Positions 11,535-25,499 are shown, counted from the first letter of the stretch. The stretch is DNA of 64,000 nucleotides from Larix kaempferi (GCA_027924585.1 BSBM01000320.1:1555501-1619500); one strand, 5' to 3'. Notes: generated from the sequence alone by a model not told the origin. Numbers and translations are program-made.

Positions 11535-14500
11535 TGTAATATCCCAACTTTTTGACTAACTATGTTATGATGTTATATTGGGCTACGGCCCCAGCATATG
11601 TGATTTATTATTGGGCATAAGCCGTAGCATGTTTTGATCTATGTTCTCATGAGTTGATATATATTGGGCAGGTACTTTGATTGTTTCATTTTTTATTATA
11701 TACTGGGCAGGAAAACCCGAATGGATAAACTTATGTTGTGATTCAGTTACAATTATGATATACTGAGATTTTTATGTTACCTTATACTGTGCAGAGTATG
11801 ATTCACATGGATTATTATTTAGTGTGTTGAGCATGGACTCAGAAACACAGGAATGACCTATATACTGGTCCTAAGCCCCGATATATTTAGAGGATTCTTA
11901 TTTCGTACTGGTCCTAAGCCCCGATGTACGTTGAGTGTTGGGCATAAGCCGTGGAGCACTCCAAGCTTGAAAGAAAATGAATACCGGATCCAAGGCCACT
12001 TAAATATCCTAGATGTGCCTCACAACCACATTCTATCTCCAGTGTTGAGCATAGGCTCTGGAATTACACTAACGTAACGCCCATGTGAGAGTGTTGAGCT
12101 AAAAGGCTCTGAAGAGCACTCGGGGTTACTAGATCTCAAGTGTTGAGTCGGGAGGACTCTGAATATCACTTGTGTGTTTTATCACAACTATTCTACTTGA
12201 TTAAATAAATCTTATTATCATCAAATACTGCAGGAACTACCATGTTAAAACGAGGGAATCTGACATGCAAAGGGAGAGACTAGAGGTGCCTTTACCAGCT
12301 TACCGAAACCGTCCAAAGAAGTGGACCCTTTCCTTAAAAAGAATGAAAAGAAGCATCATGTGAAACAAAATGCTTAAGGACCACAAACCTAAGTATTATT
12401 ATTTAGGAGCTTCAATATATAATATTCTTATTTATTATATATATACTTATGCATAAGTGGGCTGCCACTTACTAATTATTATTTATTAATATTTAGATAG
12501 AATTGTAATTTTTATATTATTATTATTATAAAAAAGATTAAAGATCAAAAACACTTTAGTAAAACAAAGTTGAGAAGTCCTAGTTCCAAAAATAACTAGC
12601 AGTTAAATAAGCAAATACTCTTTTATAATTTAAAATTATTTTGAAGAAACCAGTGAATTCCAACAGTCCTAGTTCAAGATTTGTCCTACTTAAGGAGGAC
12701 AGACCCCGAAGTTTGGGGGATCTTTTCTTTTAGTATTATGATGTCAAGACAAACTCTCTGTTCAAAGAAGTGAACCTTCCCACATCAATTTTCCAGATAT
12801 GAACCAGCTACATATCTAAGGCCTCTACCTCTCAGTTTGCATGTTAGAACCAGCTTGGGGGGATTCCTACTGAACCAGGAACGGTTGTAGAATCATGGTT
12901 GGGTGGAACGTGGTAGTCCCAAATTCGTCCATTTCAATATCGATTATCAGGTCAGCTGAGGGTTCAGCAGTTTTTCATTAACTAGTTGGCTGAGTGTGCA
13001 GGTCATTACAAGCAGGAGCAAGCTACAGGAATAAGCAGGTATGAAAATCCTATAAGACCTTCAAACTGATTATTTTCTCTTCTGAATGGTATGTTAAACA
13101 GTATTGTTCTCTATATCAGATTTTAAATTCAAGATCTGCCCAGAATCCCAAGGCATTGCCTAGCAGGTATAGCCAGCTAGCCTTTGCTAGTCAAACACAA
13201 TTTTACACTTCTAAAGTTTGGGGATTGTGAAGCATTGTTTTAATTATTAAATCTAAGTTTTTATTTCCTTCTTATCTGTCAATAGATTTTTGAGTTAAAT
13301 TGTAGCATGTACATCTAACTACTAAAATCAATTTTCTTTTAGCATAAATGTTGGTCACTTTATAAAACGATTTAGAAACTAAGATCCCCAAACTTAGCAA
13401 ACATAGTCATTACATAAATCTGGTAGAAACGAGTCTGTAGGGCTTAACCCTAGCATTTTTCTTCCTTTTTGTTTTATTTACATTTTCTTTCCAAAGCAAT
13501 TGCTCTCAAACCACGACGACGTTACACAGAAAACAAGACTGATATATATCCACTACCGATCTAAATAGTTCTTTCTTTTTCTTTTTAGAAATCATACATC
13601 TACCACATTTAAAACGAAGACAGCATATAGGAAAGAGATCGTTACATACTCATACACACTTTTCTTTTCCAATGAAAAACAAGCATCATACTTAGCTATC
13701 GCTACCAATCATCACCCTAGCACATCGAGGAGACATAGAACTCTTACAAACACACAGACCCTAGTATTCTATCAAAACAGGAATAAATGCCAATAAGTAT
13801 GCAGTACAAATAGACGGTGATTTAAAGTGCTGGAAAGTTACAAACGCAGACGCCTATCGAAAACAGAGGTCAAGGGTCGAATCCCATGGTCTTCTCATGC
13901 CCAAAACTTGTAAGTATTTTTCCTACGGGATTCATTATTTCCAACCAAAAATAAGATGCTGCGTACAGCTCTTGAAACCCTCTCCACACAAATTTCCACT
14001 CTACCAACACAGATAGTAAGTGAATCGAGACCATCTTACTCAAACCCTACCTACATTACCAAATTAGATGTGCAGAGAACCTCAGTCGATCTCCTATGTT
14101 TCCAACAAGCAACTCATCGTATGCACAGAAATATCATAGCACTATTTCAACTCAGTTAGCAAGCAAATTGAAACCAACACACAAATCCTAGCTACGTTTG
14201 CCAAACTGAAGGTGCCAAAGACATTTTATCATTCAGACATTTGGAACAACAGTTATAAATTTCCCAGAAACTCCATAATTTTAGAATCGAACCAGTACAG
14301 ACTTAGAGTTTTGTACTCACACGGGAAAACGTATAGAAGTAAATACCATTTTGAAAACCGTTACAACCATACATCTCAGATAGGAGTCATGTCCTCTTTT
14401 CCAGAAACAAAATAGCATTTACATTGTTCAGAAATTAGAAATGTTGAGCAACAAAAATAGACCCGGATTCATAATCGATTTTTACATCACAGTCCCAACT

Positions 14501-15871
14501 GTGTATTCAGCTTTAAAGTGCATTGAAACCCACATTTCCCTGGTCTAGCCATTAAGCAACCAACAGACTTCCCGAAGTGATTCAGTAAAGCCAATGGCTT
14601 ACGGGAGTCTCTTTCCTAAACCAGGACAAGATGCATACATCCATCATCAGAGGTGCGAGAGGTAGGGAAACGAGAGGGTAAGCTGGACTTACCAATACCC
14701 TAGCCACGCCTACAGCACCAGGAGCCATCGCAGCTTCCAAACCAAAGCATTTTATCACCTTCCATTACAACACATTTCACTAGTTAGTCAACCCTGCGAT
14801 TTCGAATCAAAAGCAGAAAGGTAAAATCTCAACACAGTGGAGTCTTTTCTTACCTGTTAGAAGTATTACATCCGCGAAATAGTCGAGCTCCACAGACGCT
14901 AAATGCACTGACCACGAGCATTGCTCGGGTCAGGGCACACACATAGCCACCTTATGAATGAAGTGTAGAACCAGCAAGACTAACAACAAGTCGCAAACCA
15001 GACTGAGGCAAACAAAACCCCAAATGCTACCAAACCATCGATGAGAGTCTGTCAACCACTTCGCATTAAAGGTGCAGTTATTGCCACACTAACCCTATCA
15101 TAGTGGAGGTTTGATTTTTGAACAAAAGCTATAGTGGAGTCGTGAACTCAAACCCACACTTGTTTAATTTACAAAATAATATAGTGGAGTCATGGACTCA
15201 ATTCACCCTTGTTTAAATATACAAAAGACTCATAGTCGTGAACCTCGCCTTGGGAATAATTATATTGTGAACTCCCATGGCATGGGGTACCCGTTATTAA
15301 TAGTTTGTCATTCACCCTAGTAACATGAAGCCATTAGTAAAGTATGGGCCAACATCTAGGGGTAGCACGTTCAGGTTAGAAATACCTGCAACCACAGAAG
15401 TAAGGAATAACATTAGCAATATGCTAAGTAAGTCCGGCAACCACAAATCTTACCCATACCTCTCGGCAACCCTGCCGAGGTATGTAATTACCTTTCCTAG
15501 AGTATTACAGCACCCACCATGAGAACAACATACCATCAACAAAGGAGCTCATCACCTGAAGGTGTCATTAGACATTCACATTCCAGTCCCATGATTCTTG
15601 AAACATTAAGGAGTGCTATTTCTTCCTTTGCACTAACATGTACAACTGTAATTAAAACATGCCATCATTTTGTTTCCACATCGCTTCCGCAGTTCTAGAA
15701 CTCACACATTGAAGAGACCCTGTTATATAAAAGTCTTATGCTTACATTTCTTTATGCAAGTATGGATGTTTTTATTTATGTTAAAATTAACTTATGAATC
15801 CTTCTCCTTTGAATTAACGATTATTGCAGGCAGGAAAAATTTTAAATTTTTGTTATTTTTGGGACATTACA
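11535..15871. mobile_element. Solo LTR 1 (long-LTR plant retrotransposon), 4337 bp
   Basis: The element starts TGTAATATCCC and ends GGGACATTACA, so it has the TG..CA ends and short inverted termini of an LTR. It is flanked by the perfect 5-bp duplication GTCCA. It matches solo LTR 2 (18616-22850) along its whole length in the same orientation, with moderate divergence. Shared landmarks are the TGTTGAGC..GGCTCTG repeats, ACAGACCCC.AAGTTTGGGG, the ..CTTACCTCTCGGCA..CCTGTCGAGGTATG.. block and the end. No gag, pol, primer-binding site or polypurine tract lies in or beside it. Both copies have their own flanking duplication, so each is probably a solo LTR left by LTR-LTR recombination. LTRs of this length occur in plant Ty3/gypsy lineages; the family is not assigned. 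I treat the short open frames inside (for example 11853-12077 and 15325-15522) as chance. Confidence 0.85.
11560..12180. repeat. Internal degenerate repeats of solo LTR 1
   Basis: Short phrases such as TTGGGC(A/T)..AAGCC, ACTGGTCCTAAGCCCCGAT and GTGTTGAGC..GGCTCTG recur many times near the 5' end of the LTR. The same organisation is found at 18650-19220 in the second LTR. Confidence 0.6.
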
Positions 15872-15876
15872 GTCCA

Positions 15877-18154
15877 ACTCTCCTAACACTCAAGGGTGAG
15901 AATTTGATAATTCTTGAAGGAACTACTGCGAAGTCCTAGTTTGGGTAGTCGCCCCTGAAATAAATCAATGATGAGGATGGAACTTAATATTCTCAATTGG
16001 CGCGTTTTTTTAGTATTTTTTTATTTTTACCCCTGGGAAGTTTGGCTTTTCAAAACTATCATGTTTTTTTTGTTCGGTGTTTTGTATCTTCTTTTTTTCT
16101 AGGAAGTCGACAAGAAGAATTTTGTTAATAAATAGTTTACATATTTACATTCATATCATATTCCCTTACAAGCTCGACGCTATATTTGATATTCAATTTT
16201 GACCCTTAGAATAACAAAAAAATGGTGTACCACCTATGATCTGTTACAGTTTTCCATATTTAAACGGGAGTGATTAAAATCTAACTGCTATATGGCCTGA
16301 TAAACACCGTCTAGATCTCTTTCAATATCTAAGGAAAAAATAGATTAAACTACTATGGTGATGTAGACCGTTGCATTCATGACAACTAAAATTGGTTTTT
16401 CCATAGAAGGTTTTCATCATCCATGAATTCAAGCCTCTATCACAAATTGATATGAAAGCATAAAACTAAAAGAAGCATGAAAACCAAAACTTTTATCCCG
16501 GGAAGCATAAATTTTCAACCAAAGGAGGCTTGGGCCCATAAATTCCTCTCCATGAATATGTTCTTCATTTTTAAATTCTTTCTCAAGGATATATTCCATC
16601 ATTTTTATTTGGGTAGTGGCATACATTTCAGCATAATCTTGAGCCACTTTATGTGTGTACAAACTTCACCCGTGTCTTTCACCATATTAAAATTTTATAA
16701 AAATGTGGGAGGACAGAGACAGAGTAAGGGTACAAACTAGAGAAATTAGGTAGACTTATTTTGTGATCCAGATCTTCCAACGGGTTACCGAGCGCCCCAA
16801 ACGGAGATCGTATGCAAAAGTTATGACCCCGGGAAGTTGACTGTTCAACTAACCACCTTGTGGCCTCAAACTTTATGGCGGTTCATCTTCTAGGGTTAGG
16901 TTTCTGGATGCTTGGGATTATCTCCCTCATGCTTATGATAAATAGGCCCTTTCGACCTCTCTTTGTATTCATCTTGACACGAATGAGCACAGCGGCCACA
17001 TCTCTCCTCAGAAATAGCTACTACCATTCTAGTTGTTGTATTTACAATCTCTTCTATTTCCGATATTTAATCGAATATGTGTTTCCTGTATCGCTGTGTT
17101 TCTTGCCATATATCTATGTATGTGAATGTATATCTCTGTATATGCTATCTTTTGTTTCGTTCCCACACAAATCCGGATCAGTTTGCCATCCTCTAAATGA
17201 ACTAGTTAATTATCACATTATTCTACTTCAATTCCTCTTTCGGGTATTTTGTGGCATTCATGTTTGAAGTCTAAATAACATTGCTTGCCACTTAGTCCTA
17301 CACGACAAGGAGGATAACCATATGTCAATTCAACTCAGTCCTACACGACGAGGAGGAAAATCAAAGTTCCACTAAACTCAATGCTACATGATGAGGAGGG
17401 AAATCACAAAGCAGTTACCAATCCCCCCATCTCAGGGAGAGCTTCTCCATCCTCCCTGTCTCGGGGAGAATGTCTCACTGATGCTGCGACATCAACAATT
17501 GTTGTATCACAGTCTGCAGATTGACTCGTGCACATTGTAAATTCCATTCTTGACTTGAACTTGAACACCTTCCTTTCAAATTGTCAAATACTATTGGCTC
17601 AACACTGAAAATGCTTCGGGTCTCAATCTGCTTCACCCATGTACTTCTTCTGTTAATCCTAATTCTTGTATGCTTGTTTTGAATCTCTAATGTGAAAATT
17701 CAACAGATTAAAATTGTTTTCATGTTTCCGATGGCCACATGTTCTATGACATAGAAAAATTTTCATTTAGTTTGATGATTTTTTGAATATTTAGAACCTT
17801 ATATTTATTTAATAATTCATTTCATTACGGGTGCGTGAAAAACAGAAGCAGTTGGGTTTGAGAAAGTGCCTTGGATGTACCAGACAACCCCATCGGTGAT
17901 CCAGGTAGGCTCCAACATTGCATTCTAAACTTGGGTATGATTTTTATTAGATTCTTGTCAGTAATTTCCAGATTTTTTATCATTGCAATTCTAAGGGAAG
18001 CAATATTTAAGAATTGCTCTTATGCCTTTCAATTTCTCCCAGCTCCCATGGAAAGGTATAACTTGAGCATTATGTAGAGTTTCGGGGATGCCAACTAAAT
18101 TATTTTTCTTCACCTCAATAGAAAAAATCAAGTAGTCAATTTGCATTTTGTAAG
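15877..18154. other. AT-rich intergenic DNA, no gene recognised
   Basis: I see no conserved coding region. The open frames (for example 16860-17267, hydrophobic) lack a recognisable domain. A three-unit minisatellite inside it is listed separately. Confidence 0.55.
17291..17400. repeat. Three-unit minisatellite, 42-43 bp period
   Basis: Units of the form CTCAGTCCTACACGACGAGG start near 17291, 17333 and 17377, each followed by AGG and a variable AT-rich part. Confidence 0.75.
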
Positions 18155-18155
18155 T

Positions 18156-18610
18156 CACTACAAGGAAAAGGCCCTCTAGTGGAGGTTATAGCAGGAGCCC
18201 CTAAAAAAGAGGTCGAAAATCCATTTATAGTGGAGGTTTCTAAGGGAGGCGATCGGGCGAAGATTTTAGCATATGTTTTTTTTCGGTGTGTTTAACACCA
18301 AAACACACTGGTGCATTTCTAAACATAACGCAGCGGTGTGGCACGAAATTCTACGGCACCACGACTGAGAAAAAATATCGATAAAAAAAATTAATTAAAA
18401 AAATCGTGTTATTTTAATACCCGTTTCGCGATGCATTAATAGATACTAAATGCACCGGGGCATTATAAGATAAAATCCACAGTGTGGTTAATAGATGATA
18501 ATTCATCGCATTATCAATATATTTGTTAACGGCAAGTCAAATAAAAGGTGCACCAGATAACCATAACCGCATCGGTGCATGTTTAATCAAGAAACACACA
18601 GCCTTTTACT
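18156..18610 (+). mobile_element. CACTA-like transposon end, left part (split by solo LTR 2)
   Basis: CACTACAAGGAAAAGG at 18156 matches the terminus typical of plant CACTA (En/Spm) elements, CACTACAAGAAAA. It is followed by sequence with repeated GGTGCA/CACCGG-type motifs resembling CACTA subterminal repeats. Similar motifs resume after the solo LTR (22856-23240). I did not find the opposite terminus (TGTAGTG) before 24121, so the element appears truncated or degraded. No transposase gene is visible. Confidence 0.5.
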
Positions 18611-18615
18611 ATAAA
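18611..18615. repeat. Target duplication (left) of solo LTR 2, imperfect
   Basis: ATAAA here against ACAAA at 22851-22855: a 5-bp duplication with one mismatch, consistent with an older insertion. Confidence 0.6.
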
Positions 18616-21600
18616 TGTAATATCCCGAATTTTGGACGGACTGTTTTATGATGTTATATTGGGCCACGGCCCCAGCACCTGTGATTTATTCTTTTGTAGA
18701 CTGACATATTGGGCATGGACCCTGACTAAATTTCATTACTTGATTATATACTAGGCAAGGGAGCCCCAATGTTCTTATTATGTTTTGATGTGGGTACAAA
18801 ACCCTAATACATATTGAGATGACCTTTTGTTACTTATTGTGCAGAGCTGTGATTTTACATGTTTATCCTATATGATGTGTTGAGCGTGGACTTAGAAACA
18901 CACAAGAGACCTACGTACTGGGCATAAGCCCCGATGTACCTAGATGAATGTTTATGTATTGGGAGCAAGCCCTCATGTACACTGAGTGTTGGGCATAAGC
19001 CCTGGAGCACTCCAAGCTTGAAATAAAATGAATACCGGATCCGAGGCCACTTAAATAGTCTAGATGTGCCTCACGACCACATTCTAGCTCTAGTGTTGAG
19101 CAGAGGCTCTGGAATTGCACTAGCGTAACACCCATGTGAGAGTGTTGAGTTAAAAGGCTCTGAAGAGCACTCGGGGTTACTAGATCTCAAGTGTTGAGTC
19201 TGAAGGAATCTGAAAAGCACTTATGTTTCTTATCACAACTATTCGAATTGATTAAATAAATCTTATTATCATCAAGTGCTGCGGGAACTACCACGTTAAA
19301 ACGAGGGAATCTGACATGCAAAGGGAGAGACTAGAGGTGCCTATCCTAGCTTACCGAGACCGTCCAAAGAAGGGGACCTTATCCTTAAAAAGATTAAAAA
19401 GAAGTATCATGTGAAGATACATAAAATATAACATCACCACTTAAAGCATAAATTAACTAAATAGTAGTTTCCTATGGTTAAGCATGCATAAAAGCCTCAA
19501 GGCTAATGTTATTATTAACAACTTTAATAATAATGATTGTTACTATTTCTTTATTAAACACATTTGTTTTATATATAGTTGATGTATTGGGTTAAGAAAT
19601 CAATAATGCATTAATAAATAAATTGAAATATTAAGTTGATCACAAATTATAGAAAGGCTTAAATAAAAAAAAATACTTTAGTTAAACAAATGGAAAAGTC
19701 ATAGTTCCAAAAGAACTAGTGATTAATTAAAACAAATATTCTTTTATAAATTAATTTATTTGATTTAAAGAAACCAAATTATTCCAACAGTCCTATTTCA
19801 AGATTTCCCTACATAAAGAGGACAGACCCCAAAGTTTGGGGATCATCTTTTCATCATCACTCTCTTATGGAATCAAAGAGAATTTTCTGCTCCAAGAATT
19901 GAAGTAGCTCACATAAGTTTTAGACCTGAACCAGCAGTGGACCTAGGTTCTCTATCTCTCAATTTGCATGTCAGAACCAGCTCGGGGGGATCCATACTAA
20001 ACCAGGAACGGTTGTAGGATCAGGGTTGGGAGGAACGTGGTAGTCCCAAATTTATCTAGTCAAGGAATCATTCAAATCAGGTCAGCTGAACACAGCAATA
20101 TTTTCCACTAATTAATGGTTTGAGTGTGCAGGTTACTACAGAAGAAGGGCACGTTACAAGCTTGCAGGTATGAATTATTCCACTCACCATATTTTATTTA
20201 TGCAATTTGAATAGCTTGTTACTTAGTATTTAATTCCCTTAAACCATCTACATCAATACTTTTCTTAAGGAGCAAAGGGCCTTTAGGGAATGGGTTAAAT
20301 GCATATCAAACTTCATATTCAGAAACCTTATCAACCCTGGAAAATTACTTCGTGATGACTGTCGCATGTCTAGCGTGGCTAGTCCACTAGCCTGTGCTAG
20401 ACATCTATGTAGAAAATCTATAGACTAGTATTTCCTATAAGTTTGAACAGACAGTATCCTTTTTATTCTGACAGTATCTTATATACTAATCAGTCATTGT
20501 TTCCATTATAGTTTGGTTATTTATTAGACAGGTAAATACATGTATTACAGAGATCTTGTAGAACGAAAGATAGGGCTTAGACAGCCACAAATACCTTTTT
20601 CATATTTTATTATTAACCAAATTATTGTAGATTTATTCCTGATCTAAACCATTATTTCAAATCCAAACGAAATGCTAAATCCAAACCATACAGACGCCAC
20701 ACAGAAAACGAAAATAATAGTTGTAAAGAGAACTTTAAACATTCACACATATTTTTCTTTATTTATATATATATATATATATATAAATCAAAACACAAGT
20801 CAAGGGGTCGAACCCCATGGTCTTTCTTTTGCCAAAACGCATCAACATGTAGCTGCAAGCTACAAACCCACACTCTCATAAAACGAGAATTTCGGGTATA
20901 GATATCAAACATACAAATCTAGAATAACAGTTGTTTAAAGAATCTATACCAACAGTAACATCTACAGGATGCCCACCTGGGCGTCATCGTTTTCCTTCTT
21001 TTACAAATCACCACAGTAGAATCTCTCCATCAAACACTATGTCCAGGAATCCAATGCAGACAAAAGTCAAAACCCAGGGGTCTTTAAATTCAAAACTACA
21101 GTACAAGTATAGCTTCATTACGAAACCATGATGCTTTCATTTACAGTCCACATCAAAAATTAAACAGACAGAGCTACAATCAAAATGAGAATTCATTACG
21201 GCAACATAAAACCCCATAGGTTGAGCCACTGTTACATTCTCGGAACCAAAAACGACATTGATAGAAAATCTAGAAACGTTGTACTTCTTACCCATATTCA
21301 AAACATACATCCAAAACACCATACATCATACAGGGAAGAATTCCCTGAGCAAAACCCAATTTCATGACAAACCATAAGAACCACAAATGAATGTGCCAAC
21401 AATGGCCATTAAAACCAGAGTATACTAGTCAAAAGCATCGGGCAAGTAATAAAAATGATCTTCTAAATACCCATAGAAATTACACAGGAGTTCCTTTTCG
21501 CTACATCTCATTATTACATTTCGAAACCCCATAGATTCAATGCATTCGATGGTCCAGCCAATAGGCGACCCTTCCAGACTTCCAAATAGAATCAGTGTGC

Positions 21601-22850
21601 CAAAGGCTCACGAAATCCTCCCATGAAACAAAACGAGACACATAAATGCACCACCAGAGATGCGAGAGGCAGAGCAACGTGGGTGGGTAAGCTAGACTTA
21701 CCAATACCCTTGACACGCCAACAGAAGCCCAGGACGCCCACGGCATTACACCCGAAGCCACTACCACCTGCCAATCCAACAAGGAAACGCAAGTTAAACC
21801 CTCAAGAGGTATGCATAGGGAGAAATGAGTCCCATAACAGGTTGACGATTTTAGCAAGGCCATACCTGAGCAGGATACGACACTCTCCACGCCGCCAGGC
21901 GAGCTAAAACGCCACATGCACTGACCATGAGCATAGCTCAGGCCAGGGCACGAAGGCACCTCCAGAATATGGTGAAGTGCTGAACCAAAACCAAACGGAA
22001 ACGCAGAAGGCTTGACCAAGGAAAACCCCAAATCGTTACAAACCCTCACTGGACAGCCTGTCATCCACTTTACACCAAACCCTGCTTTATTGGAGACTCA
22101 AATATTTGTGCAAAACCATAGTTTGAGTCGTGTGATAATAGCCACAACTTGCTTAGTATGCATGCGATGGTCCAAGGGTCTCACTACTATGATTTTACAT
22201 CAGCAAACCCCTTGGAACTATAACTTTTGTATTTTGGTATATCCATTAAAGGACTTGACCATCACTCTTAAAACCTATACCTTGTAAAAACTGGAAACAT
22301 TTGGATAGAAAATGGATAGATCCTCTAGGGTGGAAATGTCATAGGATAAATACCTGCAATCACAAATATGAAATTATTGTATTAGCGAAAATGCTAAGTA
22401 AGTCCATAAACACCCAAGAATACTCTTACCTCTCGGCAGCCCTGTCGAGGTATGTTTTCCTCTCCTTGATTGATACATGTCCCACCATGGTTTCAACATC
22501 TCATCAACAAAGGCCATATCACATGAAGGTGCCATTTAGACATTCATAATACATTCATATGATTTCATTAAAACTGTATGAAAGAATTGCTATTACAGTT
22601 ACACCGGCAATTGTAAACTCGTAACCGGGATACATCAATAATTAATTCCACATTGCTTCCGCAGGATTGAAAATGTAAAAATCTAGAGAGATCATGATTA
22701 TTTAGGAATGGTCGACTTCCTTTTATCTACAGTAAGCATTTACATATTTTCCTAGTTTTAGAATTAACTTGCGACTATTTTATTCTCAATCAGCATCTAT
22801 TACAGGGACGGAATTTTTTTTTAAATTTTTGCTATTTATGGGACATTGCA
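18616..22850. mobile_element. Solo LTR 2, 4235 bp
   Basis: The element starts TGTAATATCCC and ends GGGACATTGCA, and is homologous along its length to solo LTR 1. It lies inside the CACTA-like fragment, so that fragment was already there when the LTR element inserted. The flanks are an imperfect 5-bp duplication. It cannot be the 3' LTR of one element with LTR 1 as the 5' LTR, because each has its own target duplication and the 2.7 kb between them holds no retroviral-type genes. No intact coding sequence is seen; the open frames in it (for example 21537-22064 on the minus strand) have no recognisable domain. Confidence 0.8.
20765..20785. repeat. (TA)n microsatellite in solo LTR 2
   Basis: A short run of alternating T and A, absent from the corresponding place in solo LTR 1. 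Confidence 0.8.
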
Positions 22851-23240
22851 ACAAAGAAATTCATTGCAAAATATCTTAAAATTTTATTTAAAAACCCTAC
22901 TTGATGGTGCATCGGGTTGATATGCTTAATCGCAAATATCATAGACGGTGCGCTGGATAACAATAATGTGCTGGTTCTTTTCTATTTGACAAACGCACTG
23001 GTTGTTATTATAATAAAACAATTCCATGCAAAACCCTTTAAATTTGTCTAAAAAATCCTACTATTCGGCGTGTCTCGTTTATTGTGGGCATCGGTGCACT
23101 TTAATGTCGGTCGCACCGGAACAGGGTTTAATATATAAAAAAAGTGTGGTAAAAATCATTTTTGCCACTTCTCAATTTGTTTTACCCCAAGTGCACTAGT
23201 GCTTTACCTTGCCCACTTGGACGCCCTAACATAAGTGGTC
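22851..23240 (+). mobile_element. CACTA-like fragment, right part
   Basis: This continues the sequence interrupted by solo LTR 2. It carries the same kind of GTGCATCGG, GGTGCGCTGG and GTCGCACCGG motifs as 18290-18600. Its outer boundary is not defined. Confidence 0.4.
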
Positions 23241-24121
23241 TACATGGACACATTCTTCATCCGTATTGTCTACTGCTGCAAGTTTGAATTTTGACAAACA
23301 ATCGTCAAAATTGAAATTTTCTGTACATCGCCAGGATGCCTCCCCGATGGGCCGTTCAACAGGTAAATGGATTCTCACTTCATAATTTAATTTTTTAATG
23401 GATTAATTTTTAGAATTAACCACGAGATCAACCGTGGCATCCAACCCATCAAAACAAAGGCAAGGAAACTTATATTAAGGGATTAGGAAATGCCATTTGT
23501 AAATAGAGATTTATTAGTGAATAGGATGGACTTTTATATTATATTATTCAATAAGTGTTTATAACTATAATTCTCCTATATTTTTATAATCCTATTTGTA
23601 CTTGTTATTCACTTTTTATGTCATTTTTAATACAGCAATGTGAAACCCTATTTGAGTAAATACAAAATAACAAGCATTAAGATAAAGGAATAAAACAATG
23701 TACAAAAGAAGTGACTTTTGTAGCAAATCATTAGGACGGACAGCTACAAGAACCATAAAAACGATAAAGTAAAAACACCTACGATAAAGTAAAAACACCT
23801 ATTGTTGTATCAATACCATCTTACAAAGTTAACACACTTCCATTTCCCATCCATCAAAATAGTTATGATATATTGTTTAAAGAGTAAACATGTTCCTAAA
23901 ATAACAAGCTCAACATAGAAGAAATCGTTACCATGAAGTGAGAAAATTACTTATTCTTTAACATTGTCTAGGAAAGGGGATAATTAATTTTACAAGTGTA
24001 TGTCCCTATTTTAAATATTTAAATTCGTTATTAAAACCTTATTTGAAAAGTTGAATACGCTCCCTAAGTAAATAATAAGATTTATAAGAAAGTACTAATT
24101 TATTAAATAAATAAATATTTT
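23241..24121. other. AT-rich spacer before copy B, no gene recognised
   Basis: I see only a 20-bp direct repeat (ACGATAAAGTAAAAACACCT, twice, at about 23760-23800). The junction with duplicated host sequence is at 24121/24122. Confidence 0.55.
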
Positions 24122-25261
24122 AAATATTATTTATAAACACATTTATCTACATGCTATAATAACAAAAGAAAATATTACATAGGATTTAAATACAAAGTGT
24201 TCTTTGCACAAAATAAATGTGTAGAATTTGAAGCTTCATAAAAATTTGCTAGAATGCATAGCTTCATAACATTGTGTTAGGCTACAAGGTAAGGATGATT
24301 CCAACCATAAATTCTACATGAATTTCAAACCCTAAGTTTTAGTTTTGATTCATTTCTCAATTGGATGTCTTATAGTTATCTATCCCTCCAAGCCAATTTT
24401 ATTGCGCCTCTCCCTCCGCCCTCTAAAGCCAGTATGCGGGAGATCTTGTAACATGTGTCTGTCGAGTAACAAAATAATACAAAGTAAAAAGTAATAAATG
24501 TTATGTGGGCCATAAACAAAAAAGAATAATAGAAAGTAAAAAGTAAATATGAGACTTCAACTAGAGAATTTAGAGCTTAGGATTAGGTGGTAAATATTAT
24601 GTCGGCCATAAACAAAAAAGAATAATACAAAGTAAAAAGTAAATATGAGACTTAAACTAGAGACTTTACTTTTTACCTTTAATACAATGTAAAAAGTAAA
24701 TATGAGAGTTTAGAGTGTTTGTCGAGTTTGTCTAGTAACAAAATAATACAAAGTAAACAAAAAAGAATAATACAAAGTAAAAAGTAATAAATATTATGTC
24801 GGCCATAAACAAAACATAATAATACGAAGTAAAAAGTAAATATGAGACTTAAACTAGAGACTTTAGAGCTTAGTATTAAGTGGCTCGGGTATTACACTCA
24901 AGGAGCTATTCAAGGAGGCGGCGCTTGATAGAGCCTAGGATTTGGATCTGGGATGGTTTAGTTTGGATTCAAACTTAATTTTTTTTAGTTTGTTACATCC
25001 TTGTCTCATGAATGCTCACCAAAATTAACTTTGGATACAAACTTAATTTTTTTTAGTTTGTTCTACCCTTGTCTCATGAATGCTCACTTGATGACCCAAG
25101 GAAAAACAAGCTAACAAACAAGTAAAAATATCATTTTTAAATGTTTTGACTCTCTCTATACTTTGAAATATTGTCTATACTTAACAAATTGATTATGTAT
25201 CTCCAACAACTTTGTTTGGGATTTTGTTACACATTAATACTTGGCTTTAAAATCCGGACAA
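24122..25261. repeat. Segmental duplication, copy B part 1
   Basis: Matches 625-1764 base for base apart from a few substitutions (offset 23497, no net indel). It ends at ACAA, where element 1 is inserted, and continues at 43341. Confidence 0.95.
25258..25261. repeat. Target site duplication ACAA, left of element 1
   Basis: Repeated at 43341-43344; single copy in the uninterrupted host sequence at 1761-1764. Confidence 0.85.
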
Positions 25262-25311
25262 GGGTGTGTGCAAGGAGATGAGGGTCACTTTAGATGCAAT
25301 GCTACTTTTTT
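25262..25311 (+). repeat. Left terminal inverted repeat of element 1
   Basis: Contains GGGTGTGTGCAAGG, ATGAGGGTCACTTT and AGATGCAATG. It pairs with the complement of 43290-43340. The right end carries about 11 extra bases between CACTTT and AGATGCAAT. Confidence 0.85.
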
Positions 25312-25420
25312 CAAATCTCGTTCCTGATACCTAAAACATAACGCGTTTATGATATTTACCCCCTGCCATGGTAAGACCCGAGCCTAACATGTCATTGGAC
25401 ATGTAGGCTAGGTAACAATA

Positions 25421-25484
25421 TCGCGTACGCGTTATGTAGTTCAAAAACGCGTACGCGTTATGTATTTACAAATCGCGTACGCGA
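25421..25484. repeat. Left palindrome array of element 1 (26-bp period)
   Basis: Three 12-bp palindromes (TCGCGTACGCGT, ACGCGTACGCGT, TCGCGTACGCGA) start at 25421, 25447 and 25473, each 26 bp from the next. The array lies upstream of the accessory gene and about 160 bp inside the terminus. The regular phase suggests cooperative binding of one protein along the same DNA face or at a fixed twist. Confidence 0.85.
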
Positions 25485-25499
25485 TATGTAAAACTAAAA

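Noticed and set aside
11535-22850. A single LTR retrotransposon with the two LTRs as its ends
   Set aside because: Each LTR has its own 5-bp target duplication, the 2.7 kb between them has no gag or pol, and LTR 2 sits inside a CACTA-like fragment.
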